A stretch of 64,000 nucleotides of DNA from the NCBI GenBank assembly GCA_944470555.2, contig OX104130.1, positions 69,507,160 through 69,571,159 on the forward strand. The letters are read 5' to 3'. A program made the translations under genes and the position numbers. The notes under the pieces were generated by a model. The model was given only the letters and a program-made list of their open reading frames with translations. It did not search any database and was not told the origin of the DNA. Source of the DNA: Heterobilharzia americana (taxonomy: Eukaryota; Platyhelminthes; Trematoda; Strigeidida; Schistosomatidae). Numbering within the stretch: position 1 is the first letter of the stretch; the number at the start of each line of letters is the position of its first letter. Below are positions 1 to 10,784 of this stretch, piece by piece.

Positions 1-361
1 ACCTCTGAGCAGGCCTCCCTTAACTGAATATGCTGAAGACTCCTGAAAGTGATATTAGTATATTTCTGAATCTTCACTTATTTCAGTCATTTTGTAGAGG
101 TTTATTATCAAATTAAATTTGTTTTCTTTTTGTCAAGTATTAACTTAAAATATAGCACTTGTAAATAAACGATTATAGAGCATTATATTTAAACCCATTG
201 AAATAATCATTCCTAATGCAAAATATTTTATCATAATCCAACCGTAAATTTGGATCACATGTCCTAAGGAGACACTTTTTGAATAAGTAGAACCTAGATG
301 TACACCATAGGCCTATTTATCAAATCAGCTAGATTACGCAGTACACTTAGTGAATAAAAAA
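1..361. other. AT-rich flank, no gene seen
   Basis: I see no coding motif, RNA gene or repeat here. The final bases (about 343-361) resemble, imperfectly, the bases just after the RTE tail near 3,698, so they may hold an eroded target-site duplication. Confidence 0.5.
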
Positions 362-624
362 CCTCGTATGGTTAACTAGTTCACTGGTTACCAGCCCGTC
401 ATAAGCCCAGCCAAACAGCGAAGCTTGGGCATAAGGCTAGCAACAATACACCGTAAAATAAACCCAATCGCTAAAGAAATTTCAAAGCAAAAAAATACAA
501 TAAATAAAAACAAAATTATTCCTCACTGGATTCAGGAGAGGCGAAATGACGCCGGTTGGTGAAAGCTTCCGAGAAGTCAATTATTCAACGTGTCTTATCT
601 CACTCGATGAAAGCGAAAGTGAAC

Positions 625-1389
625 GTGGAGACATGGAACGTCCGAATAATGTTTGAAGCTGGCTGACATGGTTGCCCAGATAGCGAAATCAATGAGAAGA
701 CATGACACAGAAGTGTTAGGAATCTCCGAGAACGCATGGAATGGATGTCGACTCTACAAACTATCAACTAGAGAATCAATAATCTACTCCGATATTCTCA
801 CCCAGACGACAACCACGACCACGATGAGTCCTCGAGTGGCTATGCTGATGCCCCCCACCGAGAGCATCGGAGGCTCTCTCTCATACAGTGTGAACCATTC
901 TCCTCAACGATCAGGATCATGACAGCAAGGTTCAACTCGAAAGGAAGGAAGGAAGGTCACAATCATACAATGCTACGCTACGCTATGCTCCTACAAATAA
1001 TGAAGGTGAGGAGAAGAAGAAGGAATTCTACAGACAATTGGAATCAACACTGCATAAGACCCCACCTCAGTTGGTGACATCAAAATTTTAATGGTTGGGG
1101 TAACATGAATGGCAAACTGGGAGCAGATAACACAGGAAGAGAACAAATTATGGGCCGAGAAGCACTAGGTGAAATGAATGAGAATGCAGAACTGTTTGCA
1201 GAATTATGTGCATTCAACGATTTGGTGATTGGAGTCCGACAGTGTGTTCAAACACAAGGATATCTACAAAGCAACATAGATTTCACCAGACACCAGGAAA
1301 CACTAAAAGTCAGATCGACTTCATCTCAATGTGAAGAAAGTGAAGACGCAGCTTACTTCACACAAGGTCAAGAAGACGAACAGACGTAG
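625..1389 (+). pseudogene. RTE apurinic/apyrimidinic-type endonuclease remnant
   Basis: This is the N-terminal nicking endonuclease of the LINE. The conserved opening is readable as NVRIMFEAG, then after a frameshift MVAQIAKSMRRHDTEVLGIS followed by ENAW (653 onward), which matches the family's LGISE-x-x-W block with its metal-binding glutamate. A second block (1105-1389) shows MNGKLGADNTGRE, MGREALGEMNENAELFAE and LCAFNDLVIG. At the catalytic G-D-M-N site the sequence at 1099-1110 reads G-N-M-N, so the aspartate is replaced. The second copy (37847 onward) keeps G-D-M-N, so the change is copy-specific decay. The ACC/ACG repeats near 806-826 expand a stretch of threonines. It cannot encode an active enzyme. 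Confidence 0.85.
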
Positions 1390-2031
1390 ACTCAAACCAT
1401 TATCTAGGACAAGGAACCTCCCAAATCAAGTTGAAAGCCTTCAAGGAAGTTGGTGATAGAACAGAATTCAAGCACAACACTCGGAAACTGAAGGACGAAA
1501 CTACAAGAAACATCATCACATCAGCCATCAAATCTTTGAAAGAGATGTGGAAAGGAACCTGCATAACCGTATTAGGAAGGAAGAAGAAAGAAGATAAGGA
1601 TTGGATCTCGATGAACACATGGAAGCTGATAGAGGAGGGAGAGGAGAATTGTGAGGCAGAAGATAAACCAGTGTGAGGATGCACAACGAGAAGAGGATCT
1701 GAGTACTATATATCAAACACTGGACAAAGAAGTGAAGGATGGGGCGCGGAAAGACAAACGACACTTCCACGACACACTGGCAATTGAAGCAGAACAGGCT
1801 GCAGGTAGGAGAGACCGAGACCTGACAACATTACATCAAACAACCAGGTGACTATCTGGGAGGGAAGAGATCAACGCAGATGAAACCATTGAAGGATAGT
1901 GAAGAAATCTTAGTTGCCGAAGAGGTGGAACAAAGGAAACGATGGGCTGACCACTTCAAAAAACTCTTGAATAGACCACCACCTGCACTTCGTCCGGAAG
2001 TACCACCTGCAGCCCAGCGGCTGAACTACAA

Positions 2032-2900
2032 GTGAAGATAAATCATCCGACGAAAGTGGAAGTCCTGAGCGCCATAAAGACACTGAAATGCGGGAAAGCA
2101 GCAGCACCAGATGGAATCTCACCAGAAGCACTGGGAGCAGACGCAGAGACAACAGTGGACATGCTCACACCACACCACACCACTATTGCAGAAGGTCTGA
2201 AGGGAAAGGAAGGGAAGGTACCTGCCCATTGATTGAAAGAATGGTTACCCTGTCTAACTCCCGAAGAAGAGTGACCTAAGTCCTTGCGAGAACTGGTGCG
2301 GAATCATGCTGCTGTCCCTGTCCACGCGAAGCAAGCAAAATATTAGGCCGCAACATCCTGGAGAGATTAAAGGATGCACTGGATTCAAAACTACGACCGG
2401 AACAGGCTGGCTGGCTGGCATCAGGAAGTACAAATCAAGTCCGGACCAAATTGCAACGACACACCACGCATCACCATGGAACAGATTATAGAATGGCAGT
2501 CAACTCAACTATACCTCAACTTCATCGGCTTTGAAAACACCTTCGACAGCGTCGACCGACAAGTAATTTGGCAGTTGCTTCAAAACTACCAAATGCCACA
2601 AACATTTATCAGCCTCATTCAACAACTATATGAAGACGCCACATCGCAAGTAATTCACAATGGGAAGCTCAGTGATGCCTTTGAAACGAAGTGAAGACAG
2701 GAGTGAAACAAGGCTGCCCACTGTCACCCATGATATTCCTGATTGTGTTGTGGTCGACTCGATCATGCAATGAAAACTGTGAGGAGTGAGAGAGAAGGGG
2801 TGGATACGCTGGCTGGACCACGGCAAAAAACCTAGAAGATTTAGATTTCGCCAACGATGACTTGTGTCTGATGTCGCACAAACTGGGAGATGTACAGGCG
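2032..2900 (+). pseudogene. RTE reverse transcriptase remnant
   Basis: This is the polymerase core of the LINE. Visible blocks are AIKTLKCGKAAAPDGISPEA (fingers, 2032-2232), LNFIGFENTFDSVDRQVIW (palm motif A, about 2515-2570), then a one-base frameshift near 2690 into VKTGVKQGCPLSPMIFLIV (the QGCPLSP block), and DLDFANDDLCLMS near 2840-2880. In the family, motif A is F-x-D-x-x-x-A-F-D. Here the first aspartate is glycine. The F/Y-A-D-D box has an extra residue (FANDD). Both changes are expected to abolish polymerisation. Order and spacing match RTE reverse transcriptases. Confidence 0.87.
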
Positions 2901-3110
2901 AAAACGAACAAGTTGACAGAAGAGGTGAGGCAGTGGGGACAGGCCTTCAAGTGAATATGGGGAAGACAGAGGTGATGAAGATACCCAACCAACAATAACA
3001 GCAAAAACAACAAGCTGCAATCATCATCAACGGGAGAATCTTAAAGGGAGTAGCCTCTTTCAGCTATCTGACTAGGCACCACTGTCTCAATCACAGGTGG
3101 CACAGATGAA

Positions 3111-3600
3111 GACGTCAAAGCCAGTCAGGATCGGAAAGAGAGCAAGACAGGCGTTAATTAGCCAGAGACCAGTGTGAAGATCTTCAACACTCAGCATGTG
3201 GAACATGATCCGGATTTTCAACACCAACGTCAATCAGTGCTTTTGTATGGATCAGAGACTCGGCGCGTTACGAAAGGCATTCCCAATAAACTACAGATAT
3301 TCATCAACAACTGCCTACACTGGCTGGTTACTGAAGATCAGTTGAGATGGCCAGAAAGAATAGGCAACAAGGCAGTCTGGCTGGTGGCGAACCAACCAAG
3401 AGCCTATCGCCCAACAGATCTGCAGAAAGAAGGAAGTTGAGATGGATTGGGCATACACTGAGGAGGTTGACTGGGGACATCACGCGTCAGGCTGGGTCGT
3501 CGAGTGGAACCCGCATGGGAATCGACGAGTTGGGCGTCCAAGGTGAGGTTGACATGACGGAGATCGTGTGAGGAGGAAATGAGAGCTTGTGTGCTGTCGT
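3111..3600 (+). pseudogene. RTE C-terminal region remnant
   Basis: This is the tail of the LINE protein after the polymerase. It is recognisable by LLYGSETRRVTKGIPNKLQI and FINNCLHWL (3174-3440), then RKLRWIGHTLRRLTGDITRQ in another frame (3347-3571). The same blocks occur in the minus-strand mini-element at 47.0-47.4 kb. The region is frameshifted at least once. Its function in intact elements is not well defined; it follows the thumb and precedes the 3' UTR. Confidence 0.8.
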
Positions 3601-3700
3601 TGGGCCAGATTCAAAAGATTTCAGAGAACAGAGTGGAATGGAGATGTGCTGCTGAAGCCCTATATTCCATTAGGAACCCAAGGGATATATAATAAATAAT

Positions 3701-6700
3701 AGTATTTAGTAAAGATGTATTTCTGGTGAGATTTTTATTAATGAGTAATAACGACGCATGGTATAGATTTTGTGATTTCAATTGACGTTCTGTGTTGTCA
3801 AATATGTTGTGTAACAATTTGTGTGAATTACTATTTCTGACAAATATTTTCACTAGCATTGGATGTTTGAGTAAAAATTTTGCTGACGGTAGCAGTAACG
3901 GACAGTTGAATAATTTGGAACGTATGATACTATTGTTTTCAACAGACTAACTAACAGTTACTTGTGAAAACATTAATTGTGAGAAAGTTTCCAAAACTCT
4001 CACCCCGCTGCATTTAGAGGATATATATGCACTTTTAGTATAAATAATCAAACTGCTTTCACCCTACGGCAGAAATAGCTAAATGATGTTTATATTTGCC
4101 CTGCGGTTGTATTTTCATGCTTGTCGCACTATTTATCATTCTCATGTGCAACTGTTTGCAGGCTGGATTAAAGTTTTGTTCATTTGCATTTTCTCAATGC
4201 ATAAACGATGCTATTTCAAGTTTACAGATATCGGTTGAACAGGTAGATATACACGTGATTTCAAAGCACGCTAAATTTGTTTAAAGATTGAAAAATCATT
4301 TTCAAACATATGTTGATTTATTCTTGCAGAAAAATTTGGTGTGAACCATTCATTAGGTAACAACTGGCTTTATTTTTCGTAAGCATTGTTTTTAATCCAA
4401 ACTAAAAGCTATTAATATGTTACATTATACTGCTAAAATAGAACTTATGAGAAACGATTGTTTTAAGCTGATGAGACAGTAGAGAAGATTTATTGCAAAC
4501 GATGAAAATGAGAATTGAATGGTGCTTGTCAAGCTTACAAATGTATTCTTGAGCGTTTTATAACTAGGCTGGGCAACTTAATCAGTATTTACTTCTCGAA
4601 GAATTTAATTAACATAAAGTGTTTTCAATTTATGGTTTTATCATGTAATCTTTTTCTACCTTGAAATTGTGGATTTACAAGCACTTAAAATATGGAGTAT
4701 ATATAGCTTTACCCGTGTCGTAAAGTTTTCAGTTTCACTTGAGTATTGTATCTTTGTATCATATACTTATATGCTGGTTTTTAAAAGAGAATTCGGCACG
4801 GTTTCGTGTTTGTGATAAAAAAATTCTAAATCTGGATGCAGAGACTCATTCCTTCGGTTTATCGACGCCAGCAGCTCTAGGAATCTATCTTGATGGCTTT
4901 AATATTTGGCATTGTTATAATAAAAGTGATAAATTGGTGTGCTTTATAACGACCACTGTTTGTAGTTGTTTCTCCAACTTTTTTTATGCTTCAAGTACAC
5001 GAGTTTGAAGACAATGGCCTACTGCTTTAGCGGTTAACCTCAGAGATGCTCATCGATGTAGTAGTAGATTACGAGAATGAGATAAGATGATGATAAATTT
5101 TTTTCAACCTGTGAAGAACTGTGACTTTCAGTCTTCTAAAATAAACTATCTAATACCACCAACTTCAACAATATTATATTATTGTTCAAAATAGACATCA
5201 GTAGTAAGGTAAACATTACCTTGTGATATGCTAATCGAGTGCTTATGAGCTCACGAAGAATTTTTTTGTCAAATATTCAGAAAAACATGATCCATCACTT
5301 AGAAGCAAATCAACGCTAGCGTCATTGACTGCAATATTGGGTGATATTCGTTGGAATACTGAATGAAAAATCAATTCCCTAGAGGTTACAGATACGCCTT
5401 ATCGGCGACTACCATAAAACGAAAACCCCAAGCCCAGCGTTTAATAATAATTTCCTGTCATCAATTAATATGCATCAAAGTACACCATGATGGTAAGTAT
5501 CTCGTTTGTTTGCATTGAAGAATGATCAATAGAATTCGGTCAGCACTTAAGACTAAAAAATATGAAATTGATCCCTCTCCAGTGACTAATCAATTTACCT
5601 TACCTTTATCTTCTGTAAAAACTGAACCTGTATTTAGTACGTAGTATATGAAAACGAAAAATTGACAAAAATTTGAGAATTCTTCAAAATATACTTGAAT
5701 ACTATGAATAGAAAATTTATAAGTATCTACTTATATATATTTATGTATCTTGTATTTTACTACTGTGAATAGAAAGCTTACGATTTTGGTCTTTTGTTTT
5801 TTGGATGTCTTAAAATTTCGTACTCTACTAATGATAAATCAATGTTATCCTTCACCAACTGTTTCAAAAATTTTCTGCTTCTTGCCCATCCATAATTATA
5901 TCCAAATCTGAAAAGAGAAAAGAAAGCTTTAAATCCCAAGTTTTGTAATGTTTGTTAAGAAATAAAAACCACTTAAGACGATTATTTAGGATTAGCAGTT
6001 AAATTTAAAAACACTATTGTAAGCAATCATGAAGCCGATTAGATGACTCACAATGCCAATAAAAAAATTGTTTGATACACATTATACTTAGTGGATTCTT
6101 TTAACCTAAATCCCTGGAAACACTACTAGTAGACATAGTTGTTATCTTGTGTCTGAAATCAGTAAAATTTGCTCTTCATAAATGCTGAAATCATTCTTTA
6201 TCAACTAAAAATTCTCTGAATACTATTAGTAGGTCTTGAAAAGGATATATCATCTTTAAATGGAATGTTGAATCTCCTAAGACTTGATTAAAGATGCTGA
6301 ATGATTAATTTTGCAGTTAAAACTGAAGGTCATTCGAGATGAAAATTTCACTAATTATTTTTCACAGGTGAATGAGTTATTACAAACCTCAGATAACAGA
6401 ATCTATTATCTGTTAGACTTGATTTATTTACAAAGCAAAAAAATGTGTTTAACCTAGTAGTAGTAGTAGTAGTAGTAGCCTATCCCGTAGGTCTAAGCTT
6501 CATGCAATGTATGAGGTGAATACATCTAAATGACTTCCCATAAAGAAACTTAAGATTTTTAACCTATACTTCTGAATAAAATAGTTTTATTAAAAATTGA
6601 ATTATTTCTGAATCAAAAGAAGTGGTCTGTTGGAAATTTGTGATTAACTTATGAAATAATTTCTTAACAGTCAAACGCATCATTTACGTCTCAAGAATGC

Positions 6701-7148
6701 TTATACCAATAAGTGTCAACAAATAGTCAAAGAAAAAAGTCCAGAATATCTAGTTGTCAGAGTTTTCATTTATTAGGTTGAATATGTACAGCTGTTTTGT
6801 AGCCATGTCAAGATCTATGACAAAATGTATGTTTTTTTTATAGAAGTGAACTTTATAACAGACTGTTTAATTCCTATATTTTGTTAAAATGTATGTTCGC
6901 ATATTTTACCTTCCATTGCCGTCGAAAACGTTTTCTTCAGTCGAATTACAAAAGAAGTGATATTCCAGGAAAAATTTCTGTCTGAGTGAACTACACTGGA
7001 ATTTTTGACAATTAATATGCACTCTGTTTACGCTTAAGTGCGAACGCGTGGCTTTTGGGAGTGTTGTCACAGGAAACTAATCTATCGGCTTGACTTTTTT
7101 TTATCTTATATGACTCAATAAGAAGAGTAGGGTGATACTGTTTGTGTA
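3701..7148. other. AT-rich sequence without recognisable genes
   Basis: Open frames here (for example 4096-4284 and 4739-5008) are short, lack motifs and look like chance. A TAG microsatellite lies at 6455-6478. I see no RNA gene or further element I can name. Confidence 0.5.
6455..6478 (+). repeat. (TAG)8 microsatellite
   Basis: Eight uninterrupted TAG units are visible. This is a simple repeat with no sign of function. Confidence 0.95.
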
Positions 7149-7306
7149 CTGACATCAGCTAGAGAAACACTGGAAACCTGAGAGCACTGAACAGTTGTTT
7201 CGTCGTACTATGAGAATCCTCATTGGTTATCAAGTGCTCCTAGATCTCCAATGTTTCTCCAGCTGATGTCAGTCCAAGATGAACACCAGCCTTAAATCAA
7301 TCAAAA
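7149..7306. repeat. Fold-back fragment of a hammerhead SINE
   Basis: Two 40-bp arms, 7149-7188 and 7233-7272, are near-perfect inverted copies of each other (ctgacatcagct..gcact against agtgct..agctgatgtcag, with a few mismatches). Each arm is the 3' end of the short repeat seen complete at 17330-17722 and 27911-28292. The stretch between them, read on the minus strand, is that repeat's hammerhead-like section (TGAGGA at 7217-7222 and GACGAAAC at 7197-7204). The right arm continues into the family tail (cttaaatcaatcaaaaa). The minus-strand unit is 5'-truncated. The C before the TGAGGA core is changed and stem II is broken, so a working ribozyme is unlikely. Confidence 0.75.
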
Positions 7307-10300
7307 ATAACACACAAACCTCAAAATTGGTAAGACGAAGTCTTGAAAAGGCTACAAAGACCTTTTAGCAACTAACACAGTGAATGGTTTCATGAGTTTT
7401 GTTATCAGGCTTACAGTAGCGAATGTTGAAATTCATTTCCTAGAAATCATGAATACCCCGAAGATTACTGGAACTAGCTTCTTCTCATTCAAACTGTATA
7501 AGACAAAATGAACTGTATCGATGAAATTCGCTTTAATTTATCTGAACAAGACAGGGATCTGGTGCAGAGATCTAATTCACTGTTTCACCTCTCAGATAAC
7601 AAGCGACAAGTATTCAGAAAGTAGGCCAAATCAAGTATTGGCGACTAGCGTAAAAACCCTGGCAATAAACTTAATTAAACGTATCCGGAAGAATGTTTTA
7701 CTGTTATTTCACTAAAAAACACTCTTTTATCAACCCTACAGTGGACATAGGATGACACTCAGAAAATATCACTCCAAGATGTAAAATTAAGAGAAAGAGG
7801 TGATGGAACACATAAATTCCACATGCTGACAATATATTTGACGTGAATAAATGAAAAACTTAAGCAGTTGGATTTTCATAAGCTGAAAAGGATGCTTAAT
7901 CCACTTCCCTTTTCCCAAATCCAAATAGTTTTTACTTTTGATAATTAAGTAGATGAAACTCAACTTTTAAGGTCGTTGCTCATGAAGGATGAATAACCAG
8001 AAAGATTCATAGGTGAAAATCTAAATCTGAATGTGATTCATCCGTCACCTATCAATGTGAAGAAGAAGCGGCTTTCCATTTTGGAATTCAACATAGATTC
8101 ATCAAATGAAGTGCAAAAATGTGGAATAATGAAATCTGTCACCAAAAAATTCTACGCAACTTATTTTTAAAACATTTATACTAGTGATCTAACGGTGAAC
8201 ATGTGTATGAAAACCAAACTGCCATTGCTACGCAATTTTATGTGCACATGTCATTTCCCATACTCTTGTGCGTCTAGGCGCTCAGACCACACACACAAAT
8301 AGTTCAAAATCGATGCCAACATTTTGCATAACGGCTTGGATAGGTCAAAACAGATTGGCGACTAGCTCTATATTTTAGCATGCAGTCGATAGTTGTCAGT
8401 CTAATAAATATAGCATAATCATCCAGAGACTCTGGGGTAATGTTCAGTTCGCCTTACTGAAAATATGAAATCGATATTGTGCGTATGCGTAACCAACTTT
8501 GTCATTCACTGTATTTATTTACTGCTTCATTCTTTTCTGTTTTCCATCTTCAAGCTTTAACTAACCTTTTTTGATTTTCATTTGTTTTTATTTAAATTTT
8601 TGTATCTCAGTTGCATGCTTATTGTTTTTTTGACCAATGACTTTGTTAAGAATTCCCCAGTTCTCGATCACGAATCACCCTTATTCGATCATAAAGTCAA
8701 ATAATTTCATGTACCTTGAGTAATTTTCATTCATTAATGACTTTCCTGATGACAGTCTACTGACAGTTATTAAGTGAAATTTGGTGACAATTTTGTCACT
8801 TAGTGTGCACTTTAATTACAGCTGAATGTGAGTAGACCACTTTTTAGAATGATATCTTCAAAAACTAAAGGGTTCGTTCAAGCCATTTTTCTTTTTTAAA
8901 AACAGAATTCTAAGTATCTTTATCATTTAGGTTGAATTAAAAAGTTTTCTAGTCCTAATACTCCTGAAAAGTCAACTTTTTGAACAGTTTCTGTTTTCGT
9001 ATATTTAATTTACATCACGTTCACTATTTCATGACAAAATTTGTTACAATCAATTCAAATTCGGTCAAATTGACGCCATCTGAGTACTGACTCCAAAGTA
9101 ACGAGAAGCTGCAGTAGCTCTGTCATATGCAACCGAAATTTCCTGTTAATTAATTATTTCGCTGATCAGCTTATAGGCCAATCTTGCTTAATTGGAGAAT
9201 TTCCGTGATGATTTTTGATATTGTATACATGACACAGAACTGCTCACTATTTTTTATGTCAGCTGAGAACTGATTTCATATTTAATTTTGGCATCCATAG
9301 TTTTAATGTATACTTTGGGGAATGCCTCACATTTTTAAAAGAAATGAATAGATGTGTTTTAACGAAACATCATGAAAACATATAGTGGGCCTGTGTGTAA
9401 GGGAGACAGGTGGTTTATTTCACAAAACCTTTAACAATTTATCCCAGCGTTCGTTTCTTTGACAATAATGCAGACATGGGGCAACCAAGAGAATTGAAAA
9501 TTTTACTTAAATCTATCATGGTAAGAAGTAATGAACTTTGAAAATTCAAACAGCTGCTTCAAGAAGATTACACAAGTATTAGCTATCTAATGATAGGAAC
9601 AGACTTGGAGAGGATAGTTTTTCACGGCTAGACAAGGCGAACTACCCAGTAAACTACATGAATTGAAATCTAGATAAGCTTTGCATATATTATTCTAGAA
9701 CATGAAGAGAAAAACCTAATGCTCCCTATCCAGTAGTCTGAATGAATTAAATATTGAACATTGACACCCGTATAGCAATAGTTAACTGAAAGTAAAACTA
9801 TGGTGTTCTACCTCAACCGGAAACAAATGATTACAAAACAAGCTAATTCGCTACAAGTCATCCTACAGCGGTATGAACTGAGAGTAGCATAACAAAAAAA
9901 TAATCTTTCATCCCTAATTCACTATTCACTGAACAGAGCAAACCATTAACTTGATGGATAGTGAACGTGAATTTCACTACAGTTGCTTTATTTTACCATA
10001 AACCCTAGTGTTGTAAATATTATATGTCCGACAAAAACATTGTAAGCTTGTTTTTGGTGAAATATATTATTATAGAAGAAAACGCAAACGGAATGTATTT
10101 CATGCATTTAGATCCCTTGATAAATTTGGATAAAGCAAGAAAGATGAAGTTTACAAAATAAAATAAAATCAACATTTCATCTCATTAATACTCTTCAGTC
10201 GAATACAGTCTAAAAGTGAAATGGTTATTGGTAAATAGGATATTTCAAAACAAGGAAATCAACAATCTTAAGTTCTGAAATGAAATCATTGATAATCTAT

Positions 10301-10407
10301 GTGACATTTTAGACAACTAATTGTACAAAGGGTTAAGAAGTATTGGAAAGAAAGAATAGTAATACATAAATAAGAAGTTATGTAGTTAAAATGAAACTGA
10401 AACAGGA
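7307..10407. other. AT-rich sequence without recognisable genes
   Basis: No open frame with motifs is seen. A less AT-rich patch near 8,240-8,360 (cgtctaggcgctcagaccac) could be an unrecognised repeat fragment, but I found no second copy in the window. Confidence 0.45.
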
Positions 10408-10784
10408 TTATATCATATTCACAGTGGGAGTGAGGGACCGACTACACTCTCCTTCTATGTGCAAAGACCAGACCGATAGTTTTATTGCAATCACTTGTGC
10501 GAAACGCAGTAATTCAGACAATCTCTTCATGCTTATTATATCAAAAGCATTGGAGTCTACCAGGTGTCTGGTAATTATATTTGCTAGAGGTTTGCTTCCT
10601 CCTGAGCACAGATGTTTTGGAATATGCTCACCTTCTGTCACTCCCTCCAAAATACCTGCTTTACAAGTATACGTGAATTCATAAATACAGTTGGTGACGT
10701 GACCACGTTAACTATACTACAATTTTGACTGGTTTAATTAGTAAGTAGTATTGTATACTCATACAAGTTTAGCAGTAAAAATGC
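10408..10784 (-). pseudogene. Penelope-like element GIY-YIG endonuclease relic
   Basis: Read on the minus strand, the upstream part gives SIFTAKLV (with stops) then TNCIYEFTYTCKAGI, which is the cysteine-bearing linker entering the GIY-YIG domain of PLEs. It continues as GEHIPKHLCSGGSKPLANII, TRHLVDSN and LLRFAQVIAIKL. These correspond to the family blocks EHIPKWL, (S)I-x-x-HL-x-(D/E)-(S/T)-x-H and LR-x-x-EA-x-x-I. The part between the GIY and EH blocks, which carries the catalytic arginine, is shortened, and the usual E of the EA block is Q. No reverse transcriptase lies upstream, so the copy is 5'-truncated. The 80-codon open frame at 10408-10650 is the surviving piece; the open frame on the other strand is its shadow. 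Confidence 0.75.

Larger units (their letters stand above)
362..3700 (+). mobile_element. RTE-clade (SR2-like) non-LTR retrotransposon, near full length, decayed
   Basis: This is a complete-looking but dead copy of an RTE-type LINE. Its 5' tip (cctcg..ggttaactagttcactgg) matches the 5' tip of the copy ending at 47868, and its 3' tail (..ggaacccaaggga then ATAATAAATAATA) matches the tails at 40.4 kb and 46.87 kb. Both ends are therefore present and the length is about 3.3 kb, as usual for RTE. In order it shows a 5' UTR, AP-type endonuclease remnants (625-1389), reverse transcriptase remnants (2032-2900) and the C-terminal region (3111-3600). Stops and frameshifts occur throughout. Two catalytic aspartates are lost (see the domain entries). 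A GGAA-rich run near 940-958 recurs at the same place in the second copy. Confidence 0.85.

Noticed and set aside
6455..6478. CRISPR-like or satellite array
   Set aside because: It is a plain trinucleotide microsatellite; no spaced repeats of CRISPR type occur anywhere in the window.
6920..6950. Palindrome gaaaacgttttc followed by ttcag
   Set aside because: It superficially recalls PLE arm sequence, but there is no stem II or flanking similarity; likely chance.
10391..10684. 97-codon plus-strand open frame
   Set aside because: It overlaps the minus-strand PLE endonuclease relic, which has recognisable motifs; this frame is its shadow.
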